64,000 nucleotides of DNA from Micromonospora antibiotica (lineage in GTDB: Bacteria; Actinomycetota; Actinomycetes; Mycobacteriales; Micromonosporaceae): assembly GCF_017599305.1 (NCBI RefSeq), contig NZ_JAGFWR010000004.1:124001-188000 (forward strand), in the 5' to 3' direction. Below, in pieces: positions 27,122 to 35,968 of this stretch. A program made the translations under genes and the position numbers. The notes under the pieces are model-generated. The model made no database searches and was not told the DNA's origin. It saw nothing but the letters and a program-made list of their open reading frames with translations. The number at the start of each line of letters is the position of its first letter. Within the stretch, counting starts at the first letter, position 1.

Positions 27122-28171
27122 ATGACTGACGTTTCCGACGCCGGGATCGCCGGGGTGCGCACCCGGATGGTGCTGGTCATCCTGTTCGACGGGGTGCAGC
27201 CGATCGACGTGGCCGGTCCGGTCGACGTGTTCACGTCGGCCGCCCGCTTCGTGGGTGACGCGGACACCCCGCCGTACGTCATCCGCACCGCCTCTCTCGC
27301 TGGTGGGACGGTCCGGGCCGCCGGCGGTCTGCGCCTCGTCCCCGACGGTGACCTGGGCGGCGTCGAGGATCCGGACCTGCTGGTGGTGCCGGGCGGGCCG
27401 GGCGTGGGAGACGTCGACGACCGGCTCGTCGCCTGGCTCGCCGAGCGTGCTCCCGGCATCCCGCGGGTGGTATCGGTGTGCACCGGGGCCTACCTGCTGG
27501 CCAAAGCCGGTCTCCTGGACGGTCGCCGGGCCACCACCCACTGGGAGGCCTGTGGTTACCTGACCGAGATGTTCCCCCGGGTGGCGTTCGACCCGGACGC
27601 CATCTTCGTCCGGGACGGGACGATCTCCACGTCGGCGGGGGCGACAGCCGGGGTCGACCTGGCCATGGCGCTGGTCGAGGAGGACTTCGGTCGTGCGGCT
27701 GCTCTGGGTATCGCCCGGCTGCTGGTGTGCTACCTGCGCCGGCCGGGCAATCAGGCCCAGCTCAGCGTCCAGCTCTCGACCCAGATCGCCCGGACCGACC
27801 CGCTGCGCGAGGTGCAGTACTGGGCCGCCGCGAATCTGGCGGCCGACCTGTCCGTTCCGGCGATGGCGGAGCGTGCCGGGCTGTCTCCACGGCAGTTCGC
27901 CCGGGCGTTCGGGGAACAGGTCGGGATGCCACCGGGCCGGTATGTGGACCTGATCCGGCTGGAGGCCGCGAAGCGCATGCTGACCGACACCACGGATGGC
28001 GTACTCGGCATCGCTCACCGTTGCGGCTATGGGTCGGCGGAGGCGATGCGCCGGGCGTTCCTGCGCGAACTCGACATTTCGCCGACCGAGTATCGCCGCG
28101 CGTCGGCGAAGGAGCCGGTGAGCCCCGTTGGATCTCCGCCGGTGGCAGATTTGTTGGCCGGTACGTCATAG
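27122..28171 (+). CDS. GlxA-family regulator (DJ-1/PfpI domain + AraC helix-turn-helix)
   Basis: The protein (349 residues from ATG 27122; a GTG lies one codon earlier) has an N-terminal DJ-1/PfpI-like domain (about 12-200; GVQPIDVAGPVDVF, VVPGGPG, SVCTGAYLLAKAGLLDGRRATTHW). The C-terminal AraC-type DNA-binding domain contains two helix-turn-helix units (LSVPAMAERAGLSPRQFARAF and GVLGIAHRCGYGSAEAMRRAF). It lies immediately upstream of, and in the same direction as, a FecCD-type importer and three further DJ-1 proteins, so it is the natural candidate regulator of that set. Confidence 0.9.
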   Translation: MTDVSDAGIAGVRTRMVLVILFDGVQPIDVAGPVDVFTSAARFVGDADTPPYVIRTASLAGGTVRAAGGLRLVPDGDLGGVEDPDLLVVPGGPGVGDVDDRLVAWLAERAPGIPRVVSVCTGAYLLAKAGLLDGRRATTHWEACGYLTEMFPRVAFDPDAIFVRDGTISTSAGATAGVDLAMALVEEDFGRAAALGIARLLVCYLRRPGNQAQLSVQLSTQIARTDPLREVQYWAAANLAADLSVPAMAERAGLSPRQFARAFGEQVGMPPGRYVDLIRLEAAKRMLTDTTDGVLGIAHRCGYGSAEAMRRAFLRELDISPTEYRRASAKEPVSPVGSPPVADLLAGTS

Positions 28172-28204
28172 GCGTGAGCGCGGGTCGCTTCTAAGCTTCC
28201 TGAC

Positions 28205-28240
28205 ATATGGCGAAATGAATATTTTCACGTCATTTGTATC
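28205..28240. promoter_or_regulatory. AT-rich imperfect inverted repeat upstream of the FecCD importer operon
   Basis: Around 28212-28226 the sequence gaaatgaatattttc is an imperfect inverted repeat inside the most AT-rich patch of this region, 50-70 bases before the binding-protein start. The right half read on the minus strand (TGAAAAT) looks like a Fur/Zur-type half site, but the whole does not match a consensus. It is a plausible promoter/operator. Confidence 0.35.
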
Positions 28241-28278
28241 TTTCCGCACACGCTGCATGACAGAGATGTGAGCTCGAC

Positions 28279-29361
28279 GTGACCCTCGTTCCAGATCGGA
28301 TTGTCCGTACCACGCTGGCCATCGGCCTCGTCGTCGCGCTCGGCGCCTGCTCGGGGACGACGGTGCCGGACGCTCCGGTCGCATCGGCCGACGCGTCGGT
28401 CGCCGTTGGTCCCCGGACCACGTATCCGCTGACGATCGACAACTGCGGCCGTGAGGTCACGTTCTCGCAGGCACCCCGCCGGGTCGTGCTGCTCAACGGC
28501 GCGTCCGTGGCCGAAGTCGAGTCGATGATCGCGCTCGGTGTCGAGGGAACCATCGTGGCCAACAGCCAGAGCTACGGCGTCTCCGACGACCCGACGATGG
28601 TCGAGCGGATCAAGGCCATCCCGACCGGCGGGCTGAAGCTGAACAAGAACTTCGAGGTCCCCCGCGAGCAGGTGATCGCCCAGTCGCCGGATCTGGTGAT
28701 CTCAACGTGGGCGGGCGGGTTCGACGACAAGATCGGCTCGATCACCCGCGACGAGCTCGGTAAGGCCGGTATCAACAGTTTCGTGTCCCCGTCGAACTGC
28801 GCCAACGGTGCGACCTCGCCCCGACCGCAGGACACGGCCACGTATGCGAAGCGGTCGGTCGAGTCGTCGTACGAGCTGCTGAACCAGCTCGGGGTCATCT
28901 TCGACGTCCAGGGCAAGGCGGCGCAGGTCGTGCAGGACTCGCGTGCGGCGCTGGCCGCTATCCCGTCGCCGACCGGGGCACCCAAGCGGGTGCTGGCCGC
29001 CTATCCCAGTATGGGGTCGGCGATGGGTCTGAAGGTTCCTGCCGTGTTCGGCGGCGGCATCTTCGACGACATCATCACCCGAGCCGGCGGTGTCAACGCG
29101 TTCGGCGGCCTGACCGACCAGCAACTCACCGCGCTCAACGTCGAGGCCCTCGCCGCAGCGAACGTCGAGGTGCTGGTGATCGGCCTGTACCAGCCGGACG
29201 ACGACGCCAAGAAGTTCGCGGAGCAGCTGTTCGCGCAGTATCCGCAGTGGCCGGCGTCGAAAACCAAGACCTACACGTCGGTTTCCGACAGCTTCTACCT
29301 CGGACCGCTGAACGCGGTCGCAGTGAAGAAGATCAGCGATGCCGTCCACGCGGCGAACTGA
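28279..29361 (+). CDS. Siderophore/cobalamin-type ABC binding lipoprotein
   Basis: A 360-residue FepB/BtuF-type solute-binding protein. It has a lipobox-like LGAC after the signal helix (TLAIGLVVALGAC), the typical opening of the domain (YPLTIDNCGREVTFSQAPRRVVLLNGASVAEVESMIALG) and DLVISTWAGGFD. It delivers an iron-siderophore, cobalamin-like or related complex to the permease downstream; ligand unknown. Actinobacterial F420-0/corrinoid-type relatives share this look. It starts at GTG and overlaps the permease gene by 23 bases. Confidence 0.85.
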   Translation: MTLVPDRIVRTTLAIGLVVALGACSGTTVPDAPVASADASVAVGPRTTYPLTIDNCGREVTFSQAPRRVVLLNGASVAEVESMIALGVEGTIVANSQSYGVSDDPTMVERIKAIPTGGLKLNKNFEVPREQVIAQSPDLVISTWAGGFDDKIGSITRDELGKAGINSFVSPSNCANGATSPRPQDTATYAKRSVESSYELLNQLGVIFDVQGKAAQVVQDSRAALAAIPSPTGAPKRVLAAYPSMGSAMGLKVPAVFGGGIFDDIITRAGGVNAFGGLTDQQLTALNVEALAAANVEVLVIGLYQPDDDAKKFAEQLFAQYPQWPASKTKTYTSVSDSFYLGPLNAVAVKKISDAVHAAN

Positions 29362-30418
29362 CCGTACCCACCCGGAAGCCGCCCGCGCCCACCTCGTACC
29401 CGATAGCGCCGTCCCGCTGCTGATCGTGCTCCTGACCGTCGCGGTCGTGCTGGCCGCGGCGGTCGCGATCGCCGTCGGCACGGTACCGGTGCCGCTGGGC
29501 GACGTGGTCGCGGTGACCTGGGCGCACCTCACACCCGGAGAAACCGAGCGTAGCCTGCTCTACGACCAGATCGTGTGGGACTTCCGCGCGCCCCGGGTGC
29601 TGCTGGCGGGGGTCGCCGGCGCGGGTCTCAGCGTCGCCGGAGTCTGTCTGCAGGCATTGGTGCGCAACCCGCTGGCCGATCCCTACCTGCTCGGCATCTC
29701 GGGAGGCGCCTCCATCGGCGCCGCCCTGGCGCTGAGCTTCGTGCCCGCGGCGATCGCCGGACTGGGTGTCTCCGGCGCGGCCTTCCTCGGGGCGGTGGTC
29801 AGCGTCGCCCTGGTCGTGGGGCTGGCACAGCGGGCCGGCCGGGTCGCGCCGGGCCGGCTGATCCTGGCCGGAGTGGCCGTGGCCTATCTGGGCAGTGCCG
29901 TCACCAGCTACATCCAACTGCAGGCCAACCCGGGCGAACTGCGCGGCATCCTGTTCTGGGTGCTCGGCTCGGTCGCGGCAGCGTCCTGGCCGGACCTAGC
30001 TGCGCCCACCGTCGCCCTGGTGGTCTGCCTGCTCTGGCTGCTGGTTGACGGCCGCCGGTTGAACGCGCTGACGATGGGCGAGACGTCGGCCGCCGGGCTG
30101 GGGATCGACGTCAACCGGCTGCGCCTCGGGCTGCTCGCGGTGGCGTCGCTGCTGACCGCGACGATCGTCAGCGTCGCGGGTGGGATCGGCTTCGTCGGCC
30201 TGCTGGTGCCGCACGCGGTCCGGCTCCTGGTCGGCCCCGACCATCGCCGGGTGATCCCGGTGTCGCTGCTGCTGGGGGCGGTCTTCCTGATCCTTGTCGA
30301 CCTGTTGTCGCGCACCCTGGACCGGCCGAACGAGATGCCGATCGGCATCTTCACCGCTGTGCTCGGCGCGCCCTTCTTCCTGTGGCTCCTGCGCAGCCAG
30401 TCCGGAGCGGTGCGATGA
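29339..30418 (+). CDS. FecCD-type ABC permease
   Basis: A 359-residue membrane protein with about nine to ten helices and FecCD/BtuC signatures: RAPRVLLAGVAGAGLSVAGVCLQALVRNPLADPYLLGISGGAS, GILFWVLGSVAAASW and GGIGFVGLLVPHAVRLLVGPDHR. It imports the ligand bound by the preceding lipoprotein. The start lies inside the 3' end of that gene, and the stop overlaps the ATPase start (ATGA). Confidence 0.93.
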   Translation: MPSTRRTDRTHPEAARAHLVPDSAVPLLIVLLTVAVVLAAAVAIAVGTVPVPLGDVVAVTWAHLTPGETERSLLYDQIVWDFRAPRVLLAGVAGAGLSVAGVCLQALVRNPLADPYLLGISGGASIGAALALSFVPAAIAGLGVSGAAFLGAVVSVALVVGLAQRAGRVAPGRLILAGVAVAYLGSAVTSYIQLQANPGELRGILFWVLGSVAAASWPDLAAPTVALVVCLLWLLVDGRRLNALTMGETSAAGLGIDVNRLRLGLLAVASLLTATIVSVAGGIGFVGLLVPHAVRLLVGPDHRRVIPVSLLLGAVFLILVDLLSRTLDRPNEMPIGIFTAVLGAPFFLWLLRSQSGAVR

Positions 30419-31203
30419 GGGTCGAGGCGACCGGGGTCTCGGTGACCATCGACGGCACGACCATCCTCGATGACGTCTCGTTCACCGCCGCCGACGGCCG
30501 GGTGACCGGACTGATCGGGCCGAACGGATCCGGCAAGAGCACGTTGCTGCGCTGCTTCTACCGCATCATCCGGCCGCAGCAGGGCACCGTGCACATCGGT
30601 GAGCACGATGTCTGGCGGGTCCCGGCCCGCCGGGCCGGCCAGTTGCGGGCGGTGGTGGCCCAGGACCAGGAACTCGACAACGAGTACGCCGTCCGCGACA
30701 TCGTCGCCATGGGGCGGATCCCGCACCAGCGACTGCTCGAACGGGAGAGCACGGCCGACCGCGCCATCGTCGACGAGGCGTTGGCCCGCGCCCGCATCGA
30801 GTGGGCCGAGGCCCGGCGTTTCGTCACGCTGTCCGGCGGCGAACGCCAGCGGGTCCTGCTCGCCCGCGCGCTCGCCCAGAACGCTCCGGTCTTACTGCTC
30901 GACGAGCCGACCAACCACCTCGACATCGGCGCGCAACTGGAACTGCTCGAATTGATCCGCGAGCTCGGGCTCACCACCGTCGCCGCGCTGCACGACCTCG
31001 ACCACGCGATGTCCTACTGCGACGCCGTCGTGCTGCTGCACCACGGCCGGGTCGTCGCGGCCGACGATCCCGTCACCGTGCTCACCCCGCAACGCCTGGC
31101 CGACGTCTTCGGCGTACGGGGAGCGACGACCACCCACCCACTCACCGGCCGGCCGCACCTGGTGTTCGCGGCGCCACCCTCCGAACGGGAGCTTTCCAGA
31201 TGA
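30415..31203 (+). CDS. FecE/BtuD-type ABC ATPase
   Basis: A 262-residue ATPase with Walker A GPNGSGKST, a Q-loop in AVVAQDQELDNEYAVRDIV, signature LSGGERQR and Walker B LLLDEPTNHLD followed by a switch His (ALHDLDHAM). It completes a binding protein-permease-ATPase set. The 3' end overlaps the next DJ-1 gene by four bases, showing that the DJ-1 protein is part of the transporter operon. Confidence 0.93.
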   Translation: MRVEATGVSVTIDGTTILDDVSFTAADGRVTGLIGPNGSGKSTLLRCFYRIIRPQQGTVHIGEHDVWRVPARRAGQLRAVVAQDQELDNEYAVRDIVAMGRIPHQRLLERESTADRAIVDEALARARIEWAEARRFVTLSGGERQRVLLARALAQNAPVLLLDEPTNHLDIGAQLELLELIRELGLTTVAALHDLDHAMSYCDAVVLLHHGRVVAADDPVTVLTPQRLADVFGVRGATTTHPLTGRPHLVFAAPPSERELSR

Positions 31204-32057
31204 CCACGCAGAGCCCGCCCGGCGAACCGGTTCCCGACGCCAGGCTCACCGCACCCCTCGAACCACCTGCGACCGGTACCATCACCGTGGCCGTCGTCCT
31301 CTCGCCCCACGCGGAACTGGTCGACTTCGCCGGCCCGTGGGGCGTGTTCGAGTACGCCCGGCTCGACGACGGGCGCACCCCGTTCACGCTGACCACGGTG
31401 GCGGCCACCACGGACCCTGTCCCGATCTCCGGAGGCATGGTCGTCGTGCCCGGTCACGACGTCGACACAGCGCCTGCGCCGGACATCGTGGTCGTCCCGG
31501 CCCTGGACACCGGCAAGCTCGCCCCCGAGGTGCTGGACTGGCTGCGGCGCGTCCATCAGGACACCGCAGTGACCATGTCGGTCTGCAACGGATCGTTCGT
31601 GCTCGGCCAGGCGGGCCTCCTCGACGGCCGGACCGCAACGGCCCACCACAGCGCCTACCAAGCCCTTCAGGCCATGTTTCCCGCCCTCACCGTCGTCCCC
31701 GGGGTCCGCTACGTCGAGGACGGCCGGCTCGCCACCGCCGGCGGGCTCACCTCGGGCACCGACCTCGCCCTGCGGATCGTCGAACGCTACTTCGGGCGCG
31801 CCGTCGCGCAGCGGACCGCCACCTACCTCGAATACCAGGGCACAGGCTGGATGCACCCCGACAGCAACGCCGAGTTCACCCAGCCCGCAGCGGTCACCTC
31901 GGAACAGCCGGTGTGTCCGGTCTGCCAGATGCCGGTGGCCCCCGACACCCCGATCACCCTCGACCTGGACGGACGTACCTGGCACTTCTGCGGCGACTGG
32001 TGCCAGGAGCAGTTCCGGGCGGCACCGCAACGCTTCGCCATCGCGGACGGATCGTGA
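31200..32057 (+). CDS. DJ-1/PfpI-family protein with C-terminal YHS metal-binding domain
   Basis: A 285-residue fusion. Residues about 28-215 form a DJ-1/PfpI domain with nucleophile Cys129 (MSVCNGSFVLGQAGLLDGR); the Thr after the Cys in isonitrile-hydratase relatives is Asn here. Residues about 236-282 form a YHS/TRASH-like domain (VCPVCQMPV..., WHFCGDWCQEQF), a heavy-metal-binding module seen in copper and mercury proteins. It is coupled to the ABC ATPase by an ATGA overlap and followed after one base by another DJ-1 gene. The role is unknown; chemical processing of the imported ligand or metal release are possibilities. Confidence 0.85.
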   Translation: MTTQSPPGEPVPDARLTAPLEPPATGTITVAVVLSPHAELVDFAGPWGVFEYARLDDGRTPFTLTTVAATTDPVPISGGMVVVPGHDVDTAPAPDIVVVPALDTGKLAPEVLDWLRRVHQDTAVTMSVCNGSFVLGQAGLLDGRTATAHHSAYQALQAMFPALTVVPGVRYVEDGRLATAGGLTSGTDLALRIVERYFGRAVAQRTATYLEYQGTGWMHPDSNAEFTQPAAVTSEQPVCPVCQMPVAPDTPITLDLDGRTWHFCGDWCQEQFRAAPQRFAIADGS

Positions 32058-32058
32058 C

Positions 32059-32688
32059 ATGCAGGTCGCCATCGTCGTCTATCCCGGTTTCACGGCGCTC
32101 GACGTCCTGGGGCCGTACGAGGTGCTGGGTCGTCTGCCGGACACCGAGGTCGTGTTCGTCGCCGAGCGCCCGGGTTTGGTCGTGAACGACCTGGGTAGCC
32201 TGTCGGTCGACGCCGCCGCGATGTACGCCGACGTGTCCGACCCGGACATCGTGCTGGTCGGTGGGGGAGCGGGCCAGCAGGACCAGATGGCCGACGACGG
32301 CCCGCTGCTCGAGTGGCTGCGGGCCGTCGACCGGACCACCACGTGGACGACGTCCGTCTGCACCGGCGCGTTCGCGCTGGCCGCCGCCGGACTGCTGACG
32401 GGCCGACGGGCGACGACCCACTGGGCCGGGCTCGACGTGCTCACTGGCTTCGGGGTGACGCCCGTGAAGGACCGGGTGGTGATCGACGGCCATTACGCGA
32501 CCGCGGCCGGGGTGTCCGCAGGCATCGACATGGCGCTGGTCCTGGCCGGCCGGATAATGGGTGAGGAGGCCGCGCAGACCGTGCAGCTGATCATCGAGTA
32601 CGCCCCGGAGCCGCCGTACCGGGCAGGTGCCGTGGACACCGCGCCACCGTCGGTGGTGGAGCGAGCCGGCCGCATGCTGTCGCCTTGA
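32059..32688 (+). CDS. DJ-1/PfpI-family protein, isonitrile hydratase-like
   Basis: A 209-residue single-domain DJ-1/PfpI protein. Cys101-Thr102 in SVCTGAFALAAAGLLTGRRATTHW and an Asp in ALDVLGPYEVL match the nucleophile region described for Pseudomonas isonitrile hydratase (InhA, Cys101). This is a family-level resemblance only; other members are amidases, hydratases or glyoxalases. It is the last gene of the FecCD importer operon, one base after the YHS fusion. Confidence 0.83.
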   Translation: MQVAIVVYPGFTALDVLGPYEVLGRLPDTEVVFVAERPGLVVNDLGSLSVDAAAMYADVSDPDIVLVGGGAGQQDQMADDGPLLEWLRAVDRTTTWTTSVCTGAFALAAAGLLTGRRATTHWAGLDVLTGFGVTPVKDRVVIDGHYATAAGVSAGIDMALVLAGRIMGEEAAQTVQLIIEYAPEPPYRAGAVDTAPPSVVERAGRMLSP

Positions 32689-32828
32689 CCGATGCCACTC
32701 TGCTGCGTGGACCGCCAAGACTGCCGTCTGGTTCGGCGTCACCCACCGCACCTTCACACACGGCCAGGAACATTTTCCTCCCGGCCGGCGACTGAATGTA
32801 CATCGATGGGTGTCGGGAGGTGCTCCTC

Positions 32829-33527
32829 ATGAGGCGACGGGCAGTGCTGGCGGGTAGTGCGGCTGCGGGCGTGGGCACACTGGTCGGTGCACAGACGGCT
32901 GAGGCGACACCGCGTGGTGCCAAGGGTTCTCTGCGAGTGCGCATCGTCATGTTCGACGGTGTCGAGGAACAGGACTTCATCGCACCATATGAAGTGTTCT
33001 CCCTGGCCGGCTGGTACAGCAGCAGAAAGATCGACACCGGCTACATGGTGCTTGGCAGGCCACGCGTCATCACCGCCGCGTTCGGCACTCGCGTGACGGT
33101 CGACCGCAGCTGGCGGCCCGAGGAAGCGGATCTGATCGTCGTGCCCGGTGGCGGTCGTCCCGGAGAGCCCGGCATCTGGGCGGAGATCAACAGTGGGGCG
33201 CTCCCGAAGGCGCTCGCCGCAGCACGCCGCCCGGGGCTCACCATCGCCTCGCTCTGCACCGGCGCGATCATCCTGGCCGCCGCCGGTCTGGTCACCGGCC
33301 GTCCCTGCACCACCCACACGGTCGCCAAGAAGGAACTGGCCGCGCGCGGCGGTGTCGTCAAGAATGCGCGCGTCGTTGACGACGGCGATCTGGTCACCGC
33401 GGCCGGCATCACGTCCGGCTTGGATCTGGCGCTGCACCTCGTCGCGCGCGAACTCAACGCGGACGTCGCGGTCCAGGTCGAAGAGGCTCTTGAATACCAG
33501 GCGCGGGGCACGGTCTGGACCAGGTAG
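32829..33527 (+). CDS. Exported (Tat-type) DJ-1/PfpI-family protein
   Basis: The in-frame region extends upstream, but ATG 32829 is preferred: GGAGG lies 8 bases before it and it creates a twin-arginine-like signal (MRRRAVLAGSAAAGVGTLVGA...AEA). The mature DJ-1 domain has VMFDGVEEQDFIAPYEVF, VVPGGGRPG and the nucleophile block SLCTGAIILAAAGLVTGRPCTTH. Secretion of a DJ-1 protein in a folded state is uncommon. It is separated from the importer operon by 140 bases, so it is probably a distinct transcript in the same regulon. Confidence 0.82.
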   Translation: MRRRAVLAGSAAAGVGTLVGAQTAEATPRGAKGSLRVRIVMFDGVEEQDFIAPYEVFSLAGWYSSRKIDTGYMVLGRPRVITAAFGTRVTVDRSWRPEEADLIVVPGGGRPGEPGIWAEINSGALPKALAAARRPGLTIASLCTGAIILAAAGLVTGRPCTTHTVAKKELAARGGVVKNARVVDDGDLVTAAGITSGLDLALHLVARELNADVAVQVEEALEYQARGTVWTR

Positions 33528-33631
33528 GGCACCGGCGACGGTAGCGCCACCGCGCCATCGTCCCGCCTTGATCGTCAACCTCGGGGGCTGGGAGGGTACA
33601 GCGCCCGGTTGATTCCCGGCGTCCTACCCGC

Positions 33632-34267
33632 TCAGGTCAACAGGGTGCGCCAGTAGAACCAGAACTGCTCGCCGATGAGCACGACGATGATGACGTACCA
33701 GACGGTGAGGACGACGGTGTGATACCGGAGGAGGACAGCCCCCCGGGAAGTGAACAACTGCTCGTGATGCACGTTGCGCAGGGTGACATACCAGAAGATC
33801 GCGATGGTGACGACCCACACCACCATGCAGTACGGACACAGCGCGCCGATACGGTAGAGGCTCTGGAAGATCAGCCAGTGCACGAACCCGATACCGAACG
33901 TCGCGCCGAGTTGCAGGCCCAGCCAGAACCACCGCGGGAGTCGGGCGCCGGCCAGGACCGCGACACCGATGGTGGTCACCACACCGAACCCGACGATACC
34001 GATCAAGGGGTTGGGGAAACCGAACGCGGCCGCCTGCGGCGTGGTCATCACCGAGCCACAGGACAGGATCGGGTTGATGCTGCAACTGGGCCGATAGCTC
34101 GGATCGGTCAGAAGGTTGATCTTCTCGATGGTCAGGGTCAGCGCTGCGGCGGTACCGATCGCACCGCAGACGGCCAGCACCCAGCCGATGATGCGCGCCG
34201 CGAACGGCACCGTCGGATCCGCTGTAGCGGCCGCCGGGCCGGGAGCGGCCGTGACCTGCCCGCTCAT
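33632..34267 (-). CDS. Vitamin K epoxide reductase (VKOR) family protein
   Basis: A 211-residue protein with about five helices. It has the VKOR hallmarks: a loop cysteine pair region (PSCSINPILSCGSVM), the catalytic CPYC in GALCPYCMVVW, and a conserved Ser/Trp environment. It reoxidises a DsbA-like partner using quinone. Its start overlaps the stop of the upstream DsbA-like gene (ATGA), so the two form an oxidative-folding pair. Confidence 0.93.
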   Translation of the reverse strand: MSGQVTAAPGPAAATADPTVPFAARIIGWVLAVCGAIGTAAALTLTIEKINLLTDPSYRPSCSINPILSCGSVMTTPQAAAFGFPNPLIGIVGFGVVTTIGVAVLAGARLPRWFWLGLQLGATFGIGFVHWLIFQSLYRIGALCPYCMVVWVVTIAIFWYVTLRNVHHEQLFTSRGAVLLRYHTVVLTVWYVIIVVLIGEQFWFYWRTLLT

Positions 34268-35034
34268 CCGGCGAGTGCTGCGTCGACGGCGGCTTTGAGC
34301 CCGGCGTACGTGGCCTGCCCGTCGAAGCGCTGGCCATTGATGAAGAACGACGGGGTGCTCTGGACCCCGGCGGCGGTCCCGTCGCTCTGGTCGTCACGGA
34401 TACGGGCCGCGGTGCCCGGGTCGTCGCGGTCGGCGCGGAACTTCGCCAGGTCGAGGCCGAGCTGCTGGGCGTAGCCCTCGAAGACGGCCGACTGGTCCTG
34501 CTGCTGCCCGCCCCACGTGGACTGGTTCTCGAACAGCTTGACGTACATCTGCTCGAACTTGTCCTGTCGCGCGGCGGCCTCGGCGGCGCGGGCGGCGTTC
34601 TGTGCGTTGGCGTGCTGGGTCAGCGGGAAGTTCCGGACCACATAGGTGATCTTGCCCGCGTACTCCTGGCGGAGCCTCTCCACGCCAGGGAACGCCTGTC
34701 CGCAGGACGGGCACTCGAAATCGAGGAACTCGACGATGGTGACCTTGCCGTCCTCGGCGGCGGTGAGCCGGTGGCTGTCCGCCCTCACCACCCGGTCGCC
34801 AGCTGCCTGCCGAGCTTTGTCACTGCTGTTCTGGACGAAGACAAACAGCCCGGCGAGTCCGGCGAGCACGATCGCCAACAGCCCGAAAGTGATCCTGGTG
34901 TTGGTGCTCACCCGTCGGGCGCGCATCGCCTTGGCAGCCTTGTCAGACGCCTTCCTGATGCGCTCTGCTCCGGAACCGCCAGTCCTGCCGCCGTCGGCGG
35001 TCGGCCTTGCGGGGCGGTTGCGCTTCTTGGACAT
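34264..35034 (-). CDS. Membrane-anchored DsbA-like thiol oxidase
   Basis: A 256-residue protein with a basic N-terminal region, one membrane helix (ITFGLLAIVLAGLAGLFVFV) and an extracytoplasmic thioredoxin-fold domain. The active site is CPSC in FLDFECPSCGQAF; cis-Pro is in STPSFFING. ATG 35034 follows GGAAGG at 7 bases and is favoured over a start five codons earlier. It introduces disulfides into secreted proteins, with the adjacent VKOR as electron acceptor. Confidence 0.92.
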   Translation of the reverse strand: MSKKRNRPARPTADGGRTGGSGAERIRKASDKAAKAMRARRVSTNTRITFGLLAIVLAGLAGLFVFVQNSSDKARQAAGDRVVRADSHRLTAAEDGKVTIVEFLDFECPSCGQAFPGVERLRQEYAGKITYVVRNFPLTQHANAQNAARAAEAAARQDKFEQMYVKLFENQSTWGGQQQDQSAVFEGYAQQLGLDLAKFRADRDDPGTAARIRDDQSDGTAAGVQSTPSFFINGQRFDGQATYAGLKAAVDAALAG

Positions 35035-35140
35035 CCGTGGACCTTCCACCCGAGGCTTCGTCGCACTGCCGCCTTCGGGCGGGTGCTGACTTATTGGTCG
35101 TTCGAGACCCTGCTGGAGTTCCGGCTCGTGCGACGACCGG

Positions 35141-35968
35141 TCAGATCCGGATGGCCGTCGACAGAGTCGGGAGGGCGCCCGAGTCCGTGTCCAGCTCGAA
35201 GGACAGCCGCCAGACGTGACCGGGGGTGAGTGCCACGTGTCCGATCGCGGTTTGAGCGGTGAGCGCCAGAACCTCGACGTCGGTCCGCAGATCGGGAGCG
35301 GTGGCGTCCACAGCGGTGGCCGCCCAGCCGCGGATCTCGTCGGCGGGGCCGCCGTCGTTGGTCCAGCACAGGTGCAGGAGGGGAGACGCGGTGTCGCGCT
35401 GCAACCACACGTGCAGAGTGTGGCCCTCCCCGCTGATCGCCACCGACTGCCGCTTGGGACAGAACGCGCGGTCGCGGGCTGCCTGCGCGGTGACCGGTGG
35501 CACCGTCACCGCAGCGATCAGCGTCAGTGCGAGGGCGGACACCGCGAGCACGGCTGGCCATCGCTGGTGCCGCTGCGGCCCGGTGACCGCCTCGTGACGC
35601 TCACGGGCACGAGGCGCGCAGCTGAGGACATGACCGAGATCCTGAGTCTTCCCCGTGGTGCAGCCGGCCGTCCGGTGACTCAGCCGCAGACCCGGGCCAT
35701 GTCGCCGCCCGTGACCGCGTACCGCTGTGGTCGCCGTGGTCGCTGGTGCGGTCACCTGCCGGCGACGAGTCGTCGGGTGTCGAGGGTCGGGGTGGCAGAG
35801 GGCGGGGCCGGTTGCGGCGGGGTCCGGCTCCGCGCACTGGCCAGGCGACGATGGCACCTCGGTCTCCACTGAGGTGTCCCCGGGTAGATCAGGAACACGT
35901 CGCCCGGCCGTCAGGAGCAGGCAGACCGTCACGGCCAGACCCACCGCCAGGATGTGTACGCCCGTCAT
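35141..35968 (-). CDS. Membrane/secreted protein of unknown function
   Basis: Not recognised. From ATG 35968 the frame has an N-terminal hydrophobic segment (VHILAVGLAVTVCLLL), a Pro/Thr/Arg-rich linker, a second helix (WPAVLAVSALALTLIAAVTVPP) and about 105 residues of compact domain (two cysteines: RAFCPKR, LLHLCWTND; then RGWAATAVD, TPGHVWRLSFELD). The last domain looks genuinely coding. The first half is less certain, and a GTG near 35752 is an alternative start. It shares strand with the copper block but has no known copper motif. Confidence 0.5.
   Translation of the reverse strand: MTGVHILAVGLAVTVCLLLTAGRRVPDLPGDTSVETEVPSSPGQCAEPDPAATGPALCHPDPRHPTTRRRQVTAPATTATTAVRGHGRRHGPGLRLSHRTAGCTTGKTQDLGHVLSCAPRARERHEAVTGPQRHQRWPAVLAVSALALTLIAAVTVPPVTAQAARDRAFCPKRQSVAISGEGHTLHVWLQRDTASPLLHLCWTNDGGPADEIRGWAATAVDATAPDLRTDVEVLALTAQTAIGHVALTPGHVWRLSFELDTDSGALPTLSTAIRI

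Noticed and set aside
28205..28240. Assignment of this element as a Zur or IdeR box
   Set aside because: Only one half resembles a Zur-type site and the symmetry is broken; described as an AT-rich element without naming the regulator.
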